A stretch of 64,000 nt of DNA, taken from the NCBI GenBank assembly GCA_944391445.1, contig CALXTL010000001.1, positions 1 through 64,000 of the forward strand, in the 5' to 3' direction. Positions 41,896-51,514 of this stretch are shown piece by piece. Position numbers and translations under genes: made by a program. Each line of letters opens with the position of its first letter. Position 1 is the stretch's first letter. The stretch is from an uncultured Alphaproteobacteria bacterium. GTDB lineage: Bacteria > Pseudomonadota > Alphaproteobacteria > RF32 > CAG-239. The notes under the pieces were generated by a model, which worked only from the letters and a program-made list of their open reading frames with translations, was not told the DNA's origin and ran no database searches.

Positions 41896-42783
41896 ATGGA
41901 AAAAGTTAATTCTTTCACCTTACAAAAAGAAGTAACCGTTGCCAAGTTCAAAATCGGCAATGATCTGCCGTTGTCATTGTTATGCGGACCATGTCAGATT
42001 GAGAGCCGTCAGCATGCGATTGATATCTGCGGCGCCATGCGGGAGATAACTTCCAAACTTGGGATGAACTATGTTTTTAAGGCCTCGTTTGACAAAGCCA
42101 ATCGCACGTCAATCAATGGCGCGCGCGGTGTCGGTTTGGACGAAGGCATGCGAACGTTTGACGAAATCAAAAAGCTCTACGACAACATTCCGATCGTGAC
42201 GGATGTGCACGAAACATGGCAATGTGAAGAAGTTGCCAGACATGTGGATATTCTCCAAATACCGGCCTTTTTATGTCGGCAGACGGATTTGGTTGTTGCC
42301 GCCGCCAAGACCGGTAAAGTGGTCAATGTGAAAAAAGGACAGTTTTTGGCGCCGTGGGATGTTAAAAACATTGTCAAAAAAATCACGGACAGCGGCAATG
42401 AGAAAGTCTGTATTACCGAGCGGGGAACCAGTTTTGGTTATAATACCTTGGTGGTGGATATGCGCTCATTTCCGCAAATGGCAAGGGATACCGGCTTCCC
42501 GGTGATCTTTGATGCAACGCACTCGGTTCAACAGCCGGGCGGGCAGGGGGCATCAACAGGCGGCCAGCGTGAATTCGCACCGGTACTGGCCCGTGCTGCG
42601 GTTGCCGTCGGTGTCGCGGCCGTGTTTATGGAAACGCATGAAAATCCGGATAAAGCGCTTTCTGACGGGCCGAATACAATAGCTTTGCGTGATATGCCAT
42701 GGGTTTTGGAGGAACTCAAAGCTTATGATGAACTGAGCAAAAAGTTTAAAAAAGAACGCGGCGAAGTCCAGATGGCCGGTTGA
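41896..42783 (+). CDS. kdsA: 3-Deoxy-8-phosphooctulonate (Kdo-8-P) synthase
   Basis: 295 residues. Condenses phosphoenolpyruvate with arabinose-5-phosphate for the Kdo of the LPS inner core. Motifs: [68 protein letters not shown] and [12 protein letters not shown]. Comes after pagP with a 102-base gap, so it may have its own promoter. eno, often next in alphaproteobacteria, is absent. Confidence 0.97.
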   Translation: MEKVNSFTLQKEVTVAKFKIGNDLPLSLLCGPCQIESRQHAIDICGAMREITSKLGMNYVFKASFDKANRTSINGARGVGLDEGMRTFDEIKKLYDNIPIVTDVHETWQCEEVARHVDILQIPAFLCRQTDLVVAAAKTGKVVNVKKGQFLAPWDVKNIVKKITDSGNEKVCITERGTSFGYNTLVVDMRSFPQMARDTGFPVIFDATHSVQQPGGQGASTGGQREFAPVLARAAVAVGVAAVFMETHENPDKALSDGPNTIALRDMPWVLEELKAYDELSKKFKKERGEVQMAG

Positions 42784-42802
42784 GGGAATTTTTAAAAAAT
42801 AC

Positions 42803-42833
42803 AAAAAAGTCCGGAATTATTCCGGACTTTTTT
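42803..42833. terminator. Bidirectional terminator between kdsA and the membrane pair
   Basis: AAAAAAGTCCGGAAT/ATTCCGGACTTTTTT, a nearly perfect 15-bp palindrome with A and T ends. Confidence 0.9.
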
Positions 42834-42852
42834 GTGTCTGCGATTCCGTTTA

Positions 42853-43167
42853 TTAGAACGGCCGTAAGATGAAGGCTGCTTCTATAATAAGCAGACAGCC
42901 AAAATACATAAAGCTGCATGCTTTTTTGTAGAAAACGGCAGCTCTGTTTCTGTAAAAATCTTCTTTGTCGTTAGCGTATAATTGTATATCAGGCGTATGA
43001 TGACGAAATCTGTTGGCCAGTCCGTCATAATACAAGGCGCTCAGATACAAAAATCCGCCAAGACCCCAAGAAGCAAACAGCAAAATCATAAAAAGGCTTC
43101 TACCGCCATATACGATCAACAACCCGCCAAGCACGGCGCCGATGATCCAGGGAATTAATTTTTTCAT
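42853..43167 (-). CDS. Small membrane protein, function unknown (accessory cassette 3)
   Basis: 104 residues with three predicted membrane helices (about 6-22, 25-46 and 84-101). A basic/aromatic cytoplasmic or periplasmic loop between the last two contains ANRFRHHTPDIQLYANDKEDFYRNR. Its ATG overlaps the stop of the upstream gene (ATGA at 43164-43167), so the two are translationally coupled and probably form one complex. No family recognised. Confidence 0.65.
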   Translation of the reverse strand: MKKLIPWIIGAVLGGLLIVYGGRSLFMILLFASWGLGGFLYLSALYYDGLANRFRHHTPDIQLYANDKEDFYRNRAAVFYKKACSFMYFGCLLIIEAAFILRPF

Positions 43168-43496
43168 AAGGCCAAAGCATGGTTAATAAATACAATAAAT
43201 GTAAGAATAGCGGCTTCAATCAACAAAACCGTGCTCATTAACTGAAGTTGCCGGCAGATGATTTGCCGCAGCAATCGTTTCCGGGCATTCAAATCTTTAA
43301 CATGGTTTTGAAAAAAAGCGCCAATCAGCATAAAAAGAGCCACCCCGATAAGAGCATAGGTGACAACTTCCATGTTTTGCCAATTGATCTTTGGCCAGAC
43401 CAGTACGGCAGTGACAAGGCCCCATAGTCCGACAAACCAGCTCAAAATAATGAATGGCAGGTTTTGCCGACTTGCCTGTTTAATTAATTTTCTCAT
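43164..43496 (-). CDS. Small membrane protein, function unknown (accessory cassette 3)
   Basis: 110 residues with three membrane helices (about 14-34, 45-63 and 86-106). A basic loop between helices two and three contains HVKDLNARKRLLRQIICRQLQ. First gene of the coupled pair. The leader (ATTATTAATTAAAAACCC before AAGAAAATG) has no Shine-Dalgarno sequence and closely resembles that of 27423. No family recognised. Confidence 0.65.
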   Translation of the reverse strand: MRKLIKQASRQNLPFIILSWFVGLWGLVTAVLVWPKINWQNMEVVTYALIGVALFMLIGAFFQNHVKDLNARKRLLRQIICRQLQLMSTVLLIEAAILTFIVFINHALAL

Positions 43497-43520
43497 TTTC
43501 TTGGGTTTTTAATTAATAAT
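43497..43520 (-). promoter_or_regulatory. A-rich leader without Shine-Dalgarno (copy 3)
   Basis: Minus strand ATTATTAATTAAAAACCC, then AAGAAAATG. Shares TTATTAA and AAAAACCCAA with 27424-27450. Confidence 0.4.
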
Positions 43521-43641
43521 ATATAAGTTGTTAAATTTCACCCCTCAACATAATGTTTTTTGTCTAAAACGTCAAGATTTTTTTTGAATTTTCCGTTGAC
43601 CGTTGGTCGGAAAGTCAATACACTTGCCTCACGGAGGAAGA

Positions 43642-44379
43642 ATGGAATTTCGCGACGAAGGTTATATAATCAAAATGCGCAAACACGGGGAAACCGGGCT
43701 GATACTGACATTAATCTGTCGTGCCCGTGGTAAGGTAACCGGTTATGTCCGTCATGGCCTGAGCAAAAAAAATCTGTCAACATTTCAGCTTGGTAATTTG
43801 CTGGAGTTTGATGCTTTTTCAAGAGTAGATGATAATATGCTGACCCTGCGCCCCGAGCTTAAAACATCTTTTGCAGCGCATTTCCTGAGTGATGCAGGTC
43901 GTTTGCGGGGGTTGAGTTCATTCTGCGCTCTGGCTGATGCCTGTATGCCGGAGCTTCAAAGCTTGGAAAATTTTTATGCGTATGTCGATGATTTTTTTAA
44001 TCTTATAGATGAAGATAATTGGGTAACATATTATTCTTACTTTGAATATTATCTTCTGGATTTTTTAGGAATAGGCCTTGACCTAAGCGCTTGCGCCGTA
44101 ACCGGCACAACTGAAAATCTGGCGTATGTATCGCCCAAAAGCGGCAAAGCTGTTTGTGCCGAAGTTGGTTTTCCATACCGTAACCGTTTATATCTTTACC
44201 CGCATTATATATTAAACGGCAGCAAAACGCCCTCAGCCGGGGAAGTGTCTGATTTGCTGGATATGACCGAATTTTTCCTACGCAAAAACTTTTTTGCCAC
44301 ACATAACTTGAAATTTCCGCAATGCCGTGCTAATCTTGCCGCAATCGTAAAACAGGAGCCTTCTTCGGGGCTTGCATAA
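43642..44379 (+). CDS. recO: DNA repair protein RecO
   Basis: 245 residues. Works with RecR to load RecA onto SSB-coated DNA. The N-terminal OB fold is visible ([23 protein letters not shown], in part; [31 protein letters not shown]), then the helical C-domain ([26 protein letters not shown]). The usual zinc cysteines are only partly present (CAVTG, then CAEVGFP). ATG 43642 has GGAGGA upstream. parC begins 16 bases after. Confidence 0.9.
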   Translation: MEFRDEGYIIKMRKHGETGLILTLICRARGKVTGYVRHGLSKKNLSTFQLGNLLEFDAFSRVDDNMLTLRPELKTSFAAHFLSDAGRLRGLSSFCALADACMPELQSLENFYAYVDDFFNLIDEDNWVTYYSYFEYYLLDFLGIGLDLSACAVTGTTENLAYVSPKSGKAVCAEVGFPYRNRLYLYPHYILNGSKTPSAGEVSDLLDMTEFFLRKNFFATHNLKFPQCRANLAAIVKQEPSSGLA

Positions 44380-44395
44380 TCGGAATACAAACGGG

Positions 44396-46612
44396 ATGGA
44401 ACAAGAAGAAAAAATCAAAAACGTGGCCATGGCCGAAGAGCTGAGTTCGCGTTATCTGTCTTATGCGATGTCGACAATTGTTGCCCGCTCGCTGCCGGAT
44501 GTCAGAGACGGGCTCAAACCGGTGCATCGCCGTTTGCTCTATGCCATGCGCCAGCTTCATCTGGATCCGAAATCCGGATTCAAAAAATGCGCACGCGTTG
44601 TCGGCGACGTTATTGGTAAATATCATCCGCACGGCGACAGCGCCGTTTATCAGGCAATGGCGCGTTTGGCGCAGGACTTTTCGGTGCGATACCCGTTGGT
44701 TGACGGGCAGGGCAACTTTGGCAATATTGATGGCGACGGCCCGGCGGCCATGCGTTATACCGAGGCCCGGCTGACAGAATTTGCCGTGGCGCTGATGGAA
44801 GGTCTCAATGATGATGCCGTCGACTTTCGTGACACCTATGACGGAGAAGAATCGGAACCGGTTGTTATGCCGGCCGCCGTACCCAACCTGCTTTGCAACG
44901 GCTCGTCCGGCATTGCCGTTGGTATGGCGACCAACATCCCGCCGCACAATCTGTCGGAGGTTTGCGATGCGCTTTTGCTTTTGATTGAAAAACCGGAAGT
45001 TGAAATTGAGCCTCTGGTGCGCAAATTACGCGGGCCGGATTTTCCGACTGGTGGCCTGATTGTTGATAAATTTTCAACCATTTTGAACAATTATACGCAA
45101 GGCAAGGGCAATTTTCGGATCCGAGCCAAATGGGAGAAGGAAGATCTCGGCATGGGGCAATATCAGATTATTGTCACCGAAATTCCCTATCAGGTTGTTA
45201 AGTCCAAGCTGATTGAAAAAATTGCTCAGCTTCTGCAAGATAAAAAAATCCCGCTTTTGAGCGATGTACGGGATGAATCCACCCATGATGTGCGCATTGT
45301 TCTGGAACCCAAAAACCGCAATGTCGACGCCAATATGCTGATGGAGCTTCTCTTTCGCCAGACAGAGTTGGAAGTCCGCTTCAATATGAATATGAACGTG
45401 TTGGATTCCGATGGCGTGCCGCGGGTAATGAGCATCAAAGAAGTCTTGCGCGAATATCTGGATCATCGCCGGAAAGTTTTGGTACGCCGCTCGGCTTATC
45501 GTCTCGGCAAGATCAACAATCGGCTTGAGATTCTTTCCGGTTATTTGATTGCTTATTTAAATTTGGACGAGATTATCCGCATTATCCGTGAGGAAGAAGA
45601 TGCCAAAAGCGTCATGATGCAGGCATTCAAATTGACCGAAAATCAGGCTGAAGCCATTTTGAACATGAAGCTACGCAATTTACGCAAGCTTGAAGAAGCA
45701 GAAATTCGCCGCGAATTTGACGATCTGAGTGCGGAAAAGAAAACTCTGGAGGAATTGCTCGGCAGCGAAGAACTGTTATGGAAGAAAATTGCCGAAGAAA
45801 TCCGGCAGATTCGCGAAAAATTTGGCAAAAAGACAGCGCTTGGCCGCCGCCGTACGGAATTCTCCGAAGCTGGTGAGGATATAGAAATTTCTATTGAGGC
45901 TCTGGTTGAAAAAGAGCCAATCACCGTTATTTTATCACAAAAAGGCTGGATCCGCTGCATGAAAGGCTATTGTGATCTTAAAGAAGATTTTAAGTTTAAG
46001 GATGACGACAGCCTGCTGACAGCCATTCATGCCCAAACCACCGATAAGATCATCCTGCTGGATACTTCCGGAAAATTCTTTAATATTTCCGGCAGTGAAA
46101 TCCCCAGCGGCCGCGGTTTTGGACAACCGCTGCGTCTGATGGTGGATTTAGGCAATAACGACAACATCGTCGCTATGTTCGTTTTTGAGCCGAAAGTTTC
46201 GTATCTGATTGCTTCCGACAGTGGTCACGGCTTTGTTGTGGATGAAAATCATATTATTGCGCAGACTCGCAACGGTCGCAAGATCATGAATGTTGCCGAC
46301 GGAGAAAGAGTCATGTTTTGCAAAAAGATAGAGGGAGACATGGTGGCGGTTGTCGGCGAAAACCGCAAACTGCTGATTTTCCCGATGGAAGAAGTGCCGA
46401 CCATGGCCCGCGGCCGCGGCGTTGCTTTGCAGAAATATAAAGATGGCGGGTTGGCAGATATCCAGATCTTCAAAAGAGAAGAGGGATTCCGTTTTGCCCG
46501 TTCCGGCGGCGTCAAAACCGAGACGGATTTGCTGACATGGATTGGTCATCGCGCTCAGGTCGGCAAACTTGTGCCTTTCGGTTTTCCCAAAAATAATAAA
46601 TTTCTCGGGTAA
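44396..46612 (+). CDS. parC: DNA topoisomerase IV subunit A
   Basis: 738 residues. The DNA-cleaving subunit that decatenates daughter chromosomes. The quinolone-pocket region reads [15 protein letters not shown] with the serine kept. The catalytic tyrosine is in [10 protein letters not shown], followed by the tower/coiled-coil region and C-terminal beta-pinwheel blades ([24 protein letters not shown]). The length and short C-domain fit ParC, not GyrA. ATG 44396 ([10 protein letters not shown]) is preferred over one eight codons upstream inside the recO end. Confidence 0.94.
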   Translation: MEQEEKIKNVAMAEELSSRYLSYAMSTIVARSLPDVRDGLKPVHRRLLYAMRQLHLDPKSGFKKCARVVGDVIGKYHPHGDSAVYQAMARLAQDFSVRYPLVDGQGNFGNIDGDGPAAMRYTEARLTEFAVALMEGLNDDAVDFRDTYDGEESEPVVMPAAVPNLLCNGSSGIAVGMATNIPPHNLSEVCDALLLLIEKPEVEIEPLVRKLRGPDFPTGGLIVDKFSTILNNYTQGKGNFRIRAKWEKEDLGMGQYQIIVTEIPYQVVKSKLIEKIAQLLQDKKIPLLSDVRDESTHDVRIVLEPKNRNVDANMLMELLFRQTELEVRFNMNMNVLDSDGVPRVMSIKEVLREYLDHRRKVLVRRSAYRLGKINNRLEILSGYLIAYLNLDEIIRIIREEEDAKSVMMQAFKLTENQAEAILNMKLRNLRKLEEAEIRREFDDLSAEKKTLEELLGSEELLWKKIAEEIRQIREKFGKKTALGRRRTEFSEAGEDIEISIEALVEKEPITVILSQKGWIRCMKGYCDLKEDFKFKDDDSLLTAIHAQTTDKIILLDTSGKFFNISGSEIPSGRGFGQPLRLMVDLGNNDNIVAMFVFEPKVSYLIASDSGHGFVVDENHIIAQTRNGRKIMNVADGERVMFCKKIEGDMVAVVGENRKLLIFPMEEVPTMARGRGVALQKYKDGGLADIQIFKREEGFRFARSGGVKTETDLLTWIGHRAQVGKLVPFGFPKNNKFLG

Positions 46613-46666
46613 AAAAGGGTTAAAAGCAAACGACTGCCTGCCGCAAAATTTGGTACAAAAGGTAAA

Positions 46667-46846
46667 ATGAGCGAAATTTTATTTGAATTTATCCGCCAGG
46701 GACAATATGTCAAAGTCACGGCCATTGAGCCGGAGACACGAATTGAGGCCAGTGTTGTCGTGCCGGCAAATCTGTCTCAGGATCAGATGCGTCTGCAGGC
46801 GCTGAATCGACTTAATTATGTTTTACGTAAAAAAGCCGAAGAGTAA
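46667..46846 (+). CDS. Small conserved alphaproteobacterial protein (DUF6898-like)
   Basis: 59 residues: MSEILFEFIRQGQYVKVTAI, then a TRIEASVVVP strand and a C-terminal helix ending LNRLNYVLRKKAEE. The pattern (EF.R.G..VKV.AID..T..E..V..P......L...AL..L.YVL) matches small alphaproteobacterial proteins of unknown function. SD AAAAGG lies just before ATG. It follows parC by 54 bases on the same strand. Confidence 0.75.
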   Translation: MSEILFEFIRQGQYVKVTAIEPETRIEASVVVPANLSQDQMRLQALNRLNYVLRKKAEE

Positions 46847-46965
46847 GGCGTTTTTGCACGCCGCGCTCGGATGTGGATAAATACGAATTTACAAGCATAA
46901 ATATTTCCCTTTTTAAAATTATAGATTAAGATAAGCTCAGCCTGTAAAGGCAAGGGGAATATATT

Positions 46966-49900
46966 ATGAATATGGGGAAATATCAGATGTCTGATCAAAC
47001 AGCCGGCAGCCGTCGGTCTAAGTCCAATGCCAATCTTCCGCAGTTTATGAATGAACAGCCTGTTTATACCGAGATTGAAGAAAAACAGTCGTGGTTAAAC
47101 AATAATCTGCACAAACTGATGGTCAGTGTCAGCGTCGTCTGGTTTGCGATTGTTTTGATTTATATCACTCAGTTTTTCGGTTGGTCTAATCTGTTTTTGA
47201 TGATGCCTGATGAATTTGGCGGTTTTTTGGCGGGCATCACGCTACCCTTGGCAATCATATGGGTGGTCATGGCTTATATTGACCGCGGCACATCTTTCAA
47301 ACAAGAGGCAAAATTTTTGCGTGCCTATATGAACCAGTTGGTTTATCCTGAAGACGGAGCTCCCCAAACGGCCAAAGCTATGGCCGATGCAATCCGTTCT
47401 CAGGTTGTTGAGCTGCAGCAGGTTTCCAAAGCCGCAACGCAGCAGACCGCCCTGATTAAGGATGAAATGCGTGCCAATATTGCGGAATTTTCTAAATTAA
47501 TTGCCACTTTGGATACCTATTCGTCCCAAACGATTGTGGAACTAAGCGACAGCATCAAAACAATTTCCCAAAATTTTGACAACATCGCGAACAAAGCGCA
47601 AAATTCATTGAGCGGCTTTTCAGAGATAAATAAGAGCTTTGCCGGTGATGCCGTTGCCATTGAGCAAAATCTCAGCACCTTGTTTGACAATTTGCTTCCG
47701 CGTGTCAAAGAGATAAAAGAATCTGCTGAGTTTTTACATAAAATCACCGATTCAAACGCACAGGCCATGACCCACGCCAATGAAATGCTGCGTCAATATA
47801 ATAACGAAGCTGCCGCCGGACTGAGCGGTTTAAGCGAAACGCTGAAAGAACAGACAAGTATGTTGGAGAACGTGACCAAAAGCGCTGTACAAAGTTGTGA
47901 GATGATCAAAAAATCCGTTTCTTCCGAGATAGAGACACTTGGTACTTTAGTTGAAACGCACAGCAACCGGCTGGAAAAATCAATTTCTTCAGCGAATGAT
48001 CTTTTCAAGGCTAAAATCGGGGAACTCGGGCAAAAGGCCGCCGATAATCTTGAAGATCTCAACGCACGCATTCAAAAAGGCCTTCAGGGACTGGATGGCG
48101 CAGTGGACGGTCAGCTCAAAAAAGTGGACGTTTCCATGAGTAAACACAGTCATGATCTTGTATCTTTGCTTAAAGCACTTGATGAAAAAGCAGATGAAGT
48201 CAACGATCGTCTTTCCTCTCACAGCGATTTGCTGGCTCAGGAAATTGATAAGCTGATGGTCAGAAGCAACAATCTTGAGGAAAGTGTTGCCACGCAGGTT
48301 TCCAAGATGAACAATGTTTCGACACAGGTTATCGATGCCATGCAAAAAGTGGATTTGTCCATGGAGGCAAACATCAATTCGCTGCATGAAAAGAGCGCTG
48401 CCGCCAATGATGATCTGCAGCATTATATTGAATCCCTGCAAAACAAAACATCCGAATTTGATCGTCTGAGTACGGGGTTTTTGGAAAAATCAGCGCAGGC
48501 CGACGATGAACTCTTGGCGTGTCATAAACATATTAAAGAGACAATTGCGGCGGTCAACACGCAAGTTCAGGCGCTCAATGAGCAGATTAATGATGCGGCG
48601 GCGAATCTGCATAAACAATCGGCAGATTCGTCTGTCAGCATGAATGAGGTTGCTGAAATTATGCGCAAACACACGGCCGCTCTGACGGAGGCAACATCCG
48701 TTGTGGTGGCTCAAAGTCAGGTCAGCGAAACTTCTTTGGCCCAGCAGCAGAAAAATATTACGGCCTCGGCCGCCCGGGTTGAAGAAATCAAAGCTGAGCT
48801 CAAACGGCAGATTGATGAACTTTCAGCCGCTTCGGCTCTGTTGGAAAGTGATGCTTCTGAGACCGTCGCCGTACTCAAACAAAACATTGCCGCAATGTTG
48901 GCCGGCTGCAACGATGTCATCAACAAGAGCAAGGCCATTAACGACAATCTGGCGGAACAAGCCAATCAGTTTGATACTTCGGCCAATCGGACTTTGTCAA
49001 AAGTAACACAGTTTGAGAGCATGCTGACCGTGCAGAATCAAAATATAGACAGCTTATCGCAACAGGTCGGAGAACGGGCATCCGCGGTTGAAGAAATTCT
49101 TTCGCGCCAGCACAAAAATATCGGCGAGATGACCAAAATGTCGCAGGAAACGCTGAGCAAAGCCATGAATGCCTTTGAAGAACAGGGTAAAAGCCTGAAT
49201 GAAATTTCCCGTTCGACGGCGTCTTATGTGGCAGATGTCGCTCAGAGTATGGATGACAAAGCCGCTTCGCTTAATATTTTGTTCAAACAGCAGGAAGATG
49301 AATTTTACAGTTTCTGCGACAAGATTGCCGAAAATGCCGATGTGATGAAAGAGGCGCTCAAAAAGCAGGTCAGCGTAATCGAGCAAAGCGCAGATAAAGT
49401 TTTTTCACGCATGGTCATGTTGGAAGAAGATACATCGCGCCATGCCGATTCGGTTGTCGCCAATTCAACCCAGTCGATTGAGCGCTTAAGTGAAATTGAA
49501 AATCTGATTGCAGCCAAAAACGAGACCATCCGCAAAATGGTGGCTGAAACGGCCGATGGTTTGCACGGGATTATCACGCAGATGCAGGAGGCACAAACGG
49601 CATTTGCCGCCAATGCCAAACAACTCCGTGAGGAGGCCAAAACTTCCAACCAGGGAATTTTGGCTAGCTGTGCCGAATTGTCCGCTGCGCAGACTAATTT
49701 ATCCAAAGAAACCTCAAATGTCGTCAAACTGATTAGCGAACATGGCAAAAACATAGATGTTTCCATGCTCCGGGCTCAGACTCAGAGCGAAGAAATTGGC
49801 AAAATGCTGGAAACGCAGGTTGAAAATCTCACGGAAGTTGCCAATACTTTGGCCACGCAAAGCCGTTTAGGAGAGAGTTCTTTAGCACAGCAATATCAAT

Positions 49901-51168
49901 ATTTGTCGGAAGCATCGGTCCAGGTTGCCGAAAAAATGAAAGAAATCAACGAACAATTCAAAAATAATACCGCCGGCATGTTTGATATGACAACAAAACT
50001 GGCTTACGAAATAGATGTTTTGGGCGACCGGCTGATTAAAGCCGGAGAAGAAGTGAACAAAACTTCCAAAAATTCGCTCAAGAATTTAGATCAGGTCAGT
50101 TTGTCGCTTTCTCAGAACGCGGAGGATCTTGAGCAGACAACCCGTGGTTCTGTTGAGCAGTTCAATAAAGTTTTCAAGGAATATGAGAAATATTTGGCCG
50201 GTTTCAATACAGTGACGGCGGAAACAAGCACCAGTGTATACGAGATCAATAATCTGATTACCGACCAGAGCAACAAAATGGTCAAGATTTCCGATGATAC
50301 CAAAAAGCTGGTCGAATGCTTTAACACCGTGCTGAATGACACTTCTAATGCGTTGGCAGAACGGGCCAATGATGCTTATGACAAAGTCAAAGGTCTTGGC
50401 AAAGATCTGAAAAATCTTGGTCTGCAAATGGAAGAGGCCGCTAAAATCAGTGCCACGCATCTGACTTCTTCCGGGGACAAATTGCGCGCATCCGTCAGTG
50501 AGATTGCTGCCAACGCCGAACGCATTTCCAATGAAATTTTTTCTTCAGGGGAGGTGTTCGTCAAACAATCGCAGGCTTTGGTTGCCACAACCGACGACAC
50601 CGTAGCCAAAATCAACGGCGTGATGGGCAGCTTGCTTGAAGCTGGCAAGGATTTTGGTCTCCAAGGAGATAATTTGGTGCAGCAAAGCATGCATTTTAAT
50701 GATGTGGTCGGCAAACAAATACGCATGCTGGATGAAAATGCCAAAAAGGCAGACGCCGCCATGAACAGTCTCAGCGCTGTACATCAGGAAGTCAAAATTG
50801 AGCAGTTTCTCAAAGAAGCGTCAACAATAATTGAAAAACTGCAAAATATCTCCGTTGATATCAACCGAATTATCAATCCCAAAGATGAAGACGATTTATG
50901 GAAAAAGTTTTATAACGGCGACAGCGGCGTTTTTATCCGCTATCTGTCCAAAAATATGAGCAAACAACAGATTGCGGCCGTTCAGCGCGAATATGAAAAA
51001 AATACCGAGTTCCGCGGCTTGGTTTCATCTTATTTGTCGGAGTTTGAAATTTTAATCAATGCCGCCAAATCGCACGAGCATTCAGGGCTTTTGCTTTCGG
51101 TTGTTTCCGGGGCGGATATCGGCCGTTTGTATTATCTTCTGGCTAAAACGCTTGAAAAGGTGAATTAG
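46966..51168 (+). CDS. Giant membrane-anchored coiled-coil protein (TipN-like topology)
   Basis: 1400 residues. The basic, disordered N-terminus (SRRSKSNANLPQF) is followed by two membrane helices (about 51-71 and 84-104: VSVSVVWFAIVLIYITQFFG; GGFLAGITLPLAIIWVVMAY). Then come ~1150 residues of almost unbroken helical, Ser/Thr/Asn/Gln-rich coiled coil with diverged internal repeats (SETSLAQQQKNITASAARVEE near 580; GESSLAQQYQYLSEASVQVAE near 960, partial). A small conserved-looking C-terminal domain ends RLYYLLAKTLEKVN. Two N-terminal helices plus a long coiled coil recall the polarity factor TipN of Caulobacter; homology is not shown. SD AAGGGGA precedes ATG. Confidence 0.8.
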   Translation: MNMGKYQMSDQTAGSRRSKSNANLPQFMNEQPVYTEIEEKQSWLNNNLHKLMVSVSVVWFAIVLIYITQFFGWSNLFLMMPDEFGGFLAGITLPLAIIWVVMAYIDRGTSFKQEAKFLRAYMNQLVYPEDGAPQTAKAMADAIRSQVVELQQVSKAATQQTALIKDEMRANIAEFSKLIATLDTYSSQTIVELSDSIKTISQNFDNIANKAQNSLSGFSEINKSFAGDAVAIEQNLSTLFDNLLPRVKEIKESAEFLHKITDSNAQAMTHANEMLRQYNNEAAAGLSGLSETLKEQTSMLENVTKSAVQSCEMIKKSVSSEIETLGTLVETHSNRLEKSISSANDLFKAKIGELGQKAADNLEDLNARIQKGLQGLDGAVDGQLKKVDVSMSKHSHDLVSLLKALDEKADEVNDRLSSHSDLLAQEIDKLMVRSNNLEESVATQVSKMNNVSTQVIDAMQKVDLSMEANINSLHEKSAAANDDLQHYIESLQNKTSEFDRLSTGFLEKSAQADDELLACHKHIKETIAAVNTQVQALNEQINDAAANLHKQSADSSVSMNEVAEIMRKHTAALTEATSVVVAQSQVSETSLAQQQKNITASAARVEEIKAELKRQIDELSAASALLESDASETVAVLKQNIAAMLAGCNDVINKSKAINDNLAEQANQFDTSANRTLSKVTQFESMLTVQNQNIDSLSQQVGERASAVEEILSRQHKNIGEMTKMSQETLSKAMNAFEEQGKSLNEISRSTASYVADVAQSMDDKAASLNILFKQQEDEFYSFCDKIAENADVMKEALKKQVSVIEQSADKVFSRMVMLEEDTSRHADSVVANSTQSIERLSEIENLIAAKNETIRKMVAETADGLHGIITQMQEAQTAFAANAKQLREEAKTSNQGILASCAELSAAQTNLSKETSNVVKLISEHGKNIDVSMLRAQTQSEEIGKMLETQVENLTEVANTLATQSRLGESSLAQQYQYLSEASVQVAEKMKEINEQFKNNTAGMFDMTTKLAYEIDVLGDRLIKAGEEVNKTSKNSLKNLDQVSLSLSQNAEDLEQTTRGSVEQFNKVFKEYEKYLAGFNTVTAETSTSVYEINNLITDQSNKMVKISDDTKKLVECFNTVLNDTSNALAERANDAYDKVKGLGKDLKNLGLQMEEAAKISATHLTSSGDKLRASVSEIAANAERISNEIFSSGEVFVKQSQALVATTDDTVAKINGVMGSLLEAGKDFGLQGDNLVQQSMHFNDVVGKQIRMLDENAKKADAAMNSLSAVHQEVKIEQFLKEASTIIEKLQNISVDINRIINPKDEDDLWKKFYNGDSGVFIRYLSKNMSKQQIAAVQREYEKNTEFRGLVSSYLSEFEILINAAKSHEHSGLLLSVVSGADIGRLYYLLAKTLEKVN

Positions 51169-51178
51169 GGTATAATTC

Positions 51179-51514
51179 ATGACAAGGCTGCAGATAAATG
51201 ATGCGCTGACTTCTCTGCAACGACAGATTGCCGTTTCCGTTGACCGCCTGAAATACAAGACGGACATTTCCCGCGACGGAGAAGATGTCGCTGCCGGCGG
51301 CAACGCTTATGCCGATGCAGCGCGTCTGCATGAAAAAGCTTATTCTCTTTTGGACAGCGACTTATCTTATCAGTTGTTTTCTTATGCCGAACACGGTGTA
51401 GATGCATCTTATGCCGCCAAAAGTTATGTCTATGCCGCCGAGGTAAACCGTCCCTCGACAGTTCTGATTGATTTCATGTTTGCCAATAATCGCGAGTTTG
51501 ATTTTAAGGTCTGA
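51179..51514 (+). CDS. Hypothetical protein
   Basis: 111 residues, no recognised family. Acidic and helical in the first half (LQINDALTSLQRQIAVSVDRLKYK), with a tyrosine/alanine-rich middle (SYQLFSYAEHGVDASYAAKSYVYAAEV). It starts 11 bases after the coiled-coil gene, and its TGA directly abuts the dusB ATG. It is therefore inside one operon and may be a partner of either neighbour. Confidence 0.7.
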   Translation: MTRLQINDALTSLQRQIAVSVDRLKYKTDISRDGEDVAAGGNAYADAARLHEKAYSLLDSDLSYQLFSYAEHGVDASYAAKSYVYAAEVNRPSTVLIDFMFANNREFDFKV

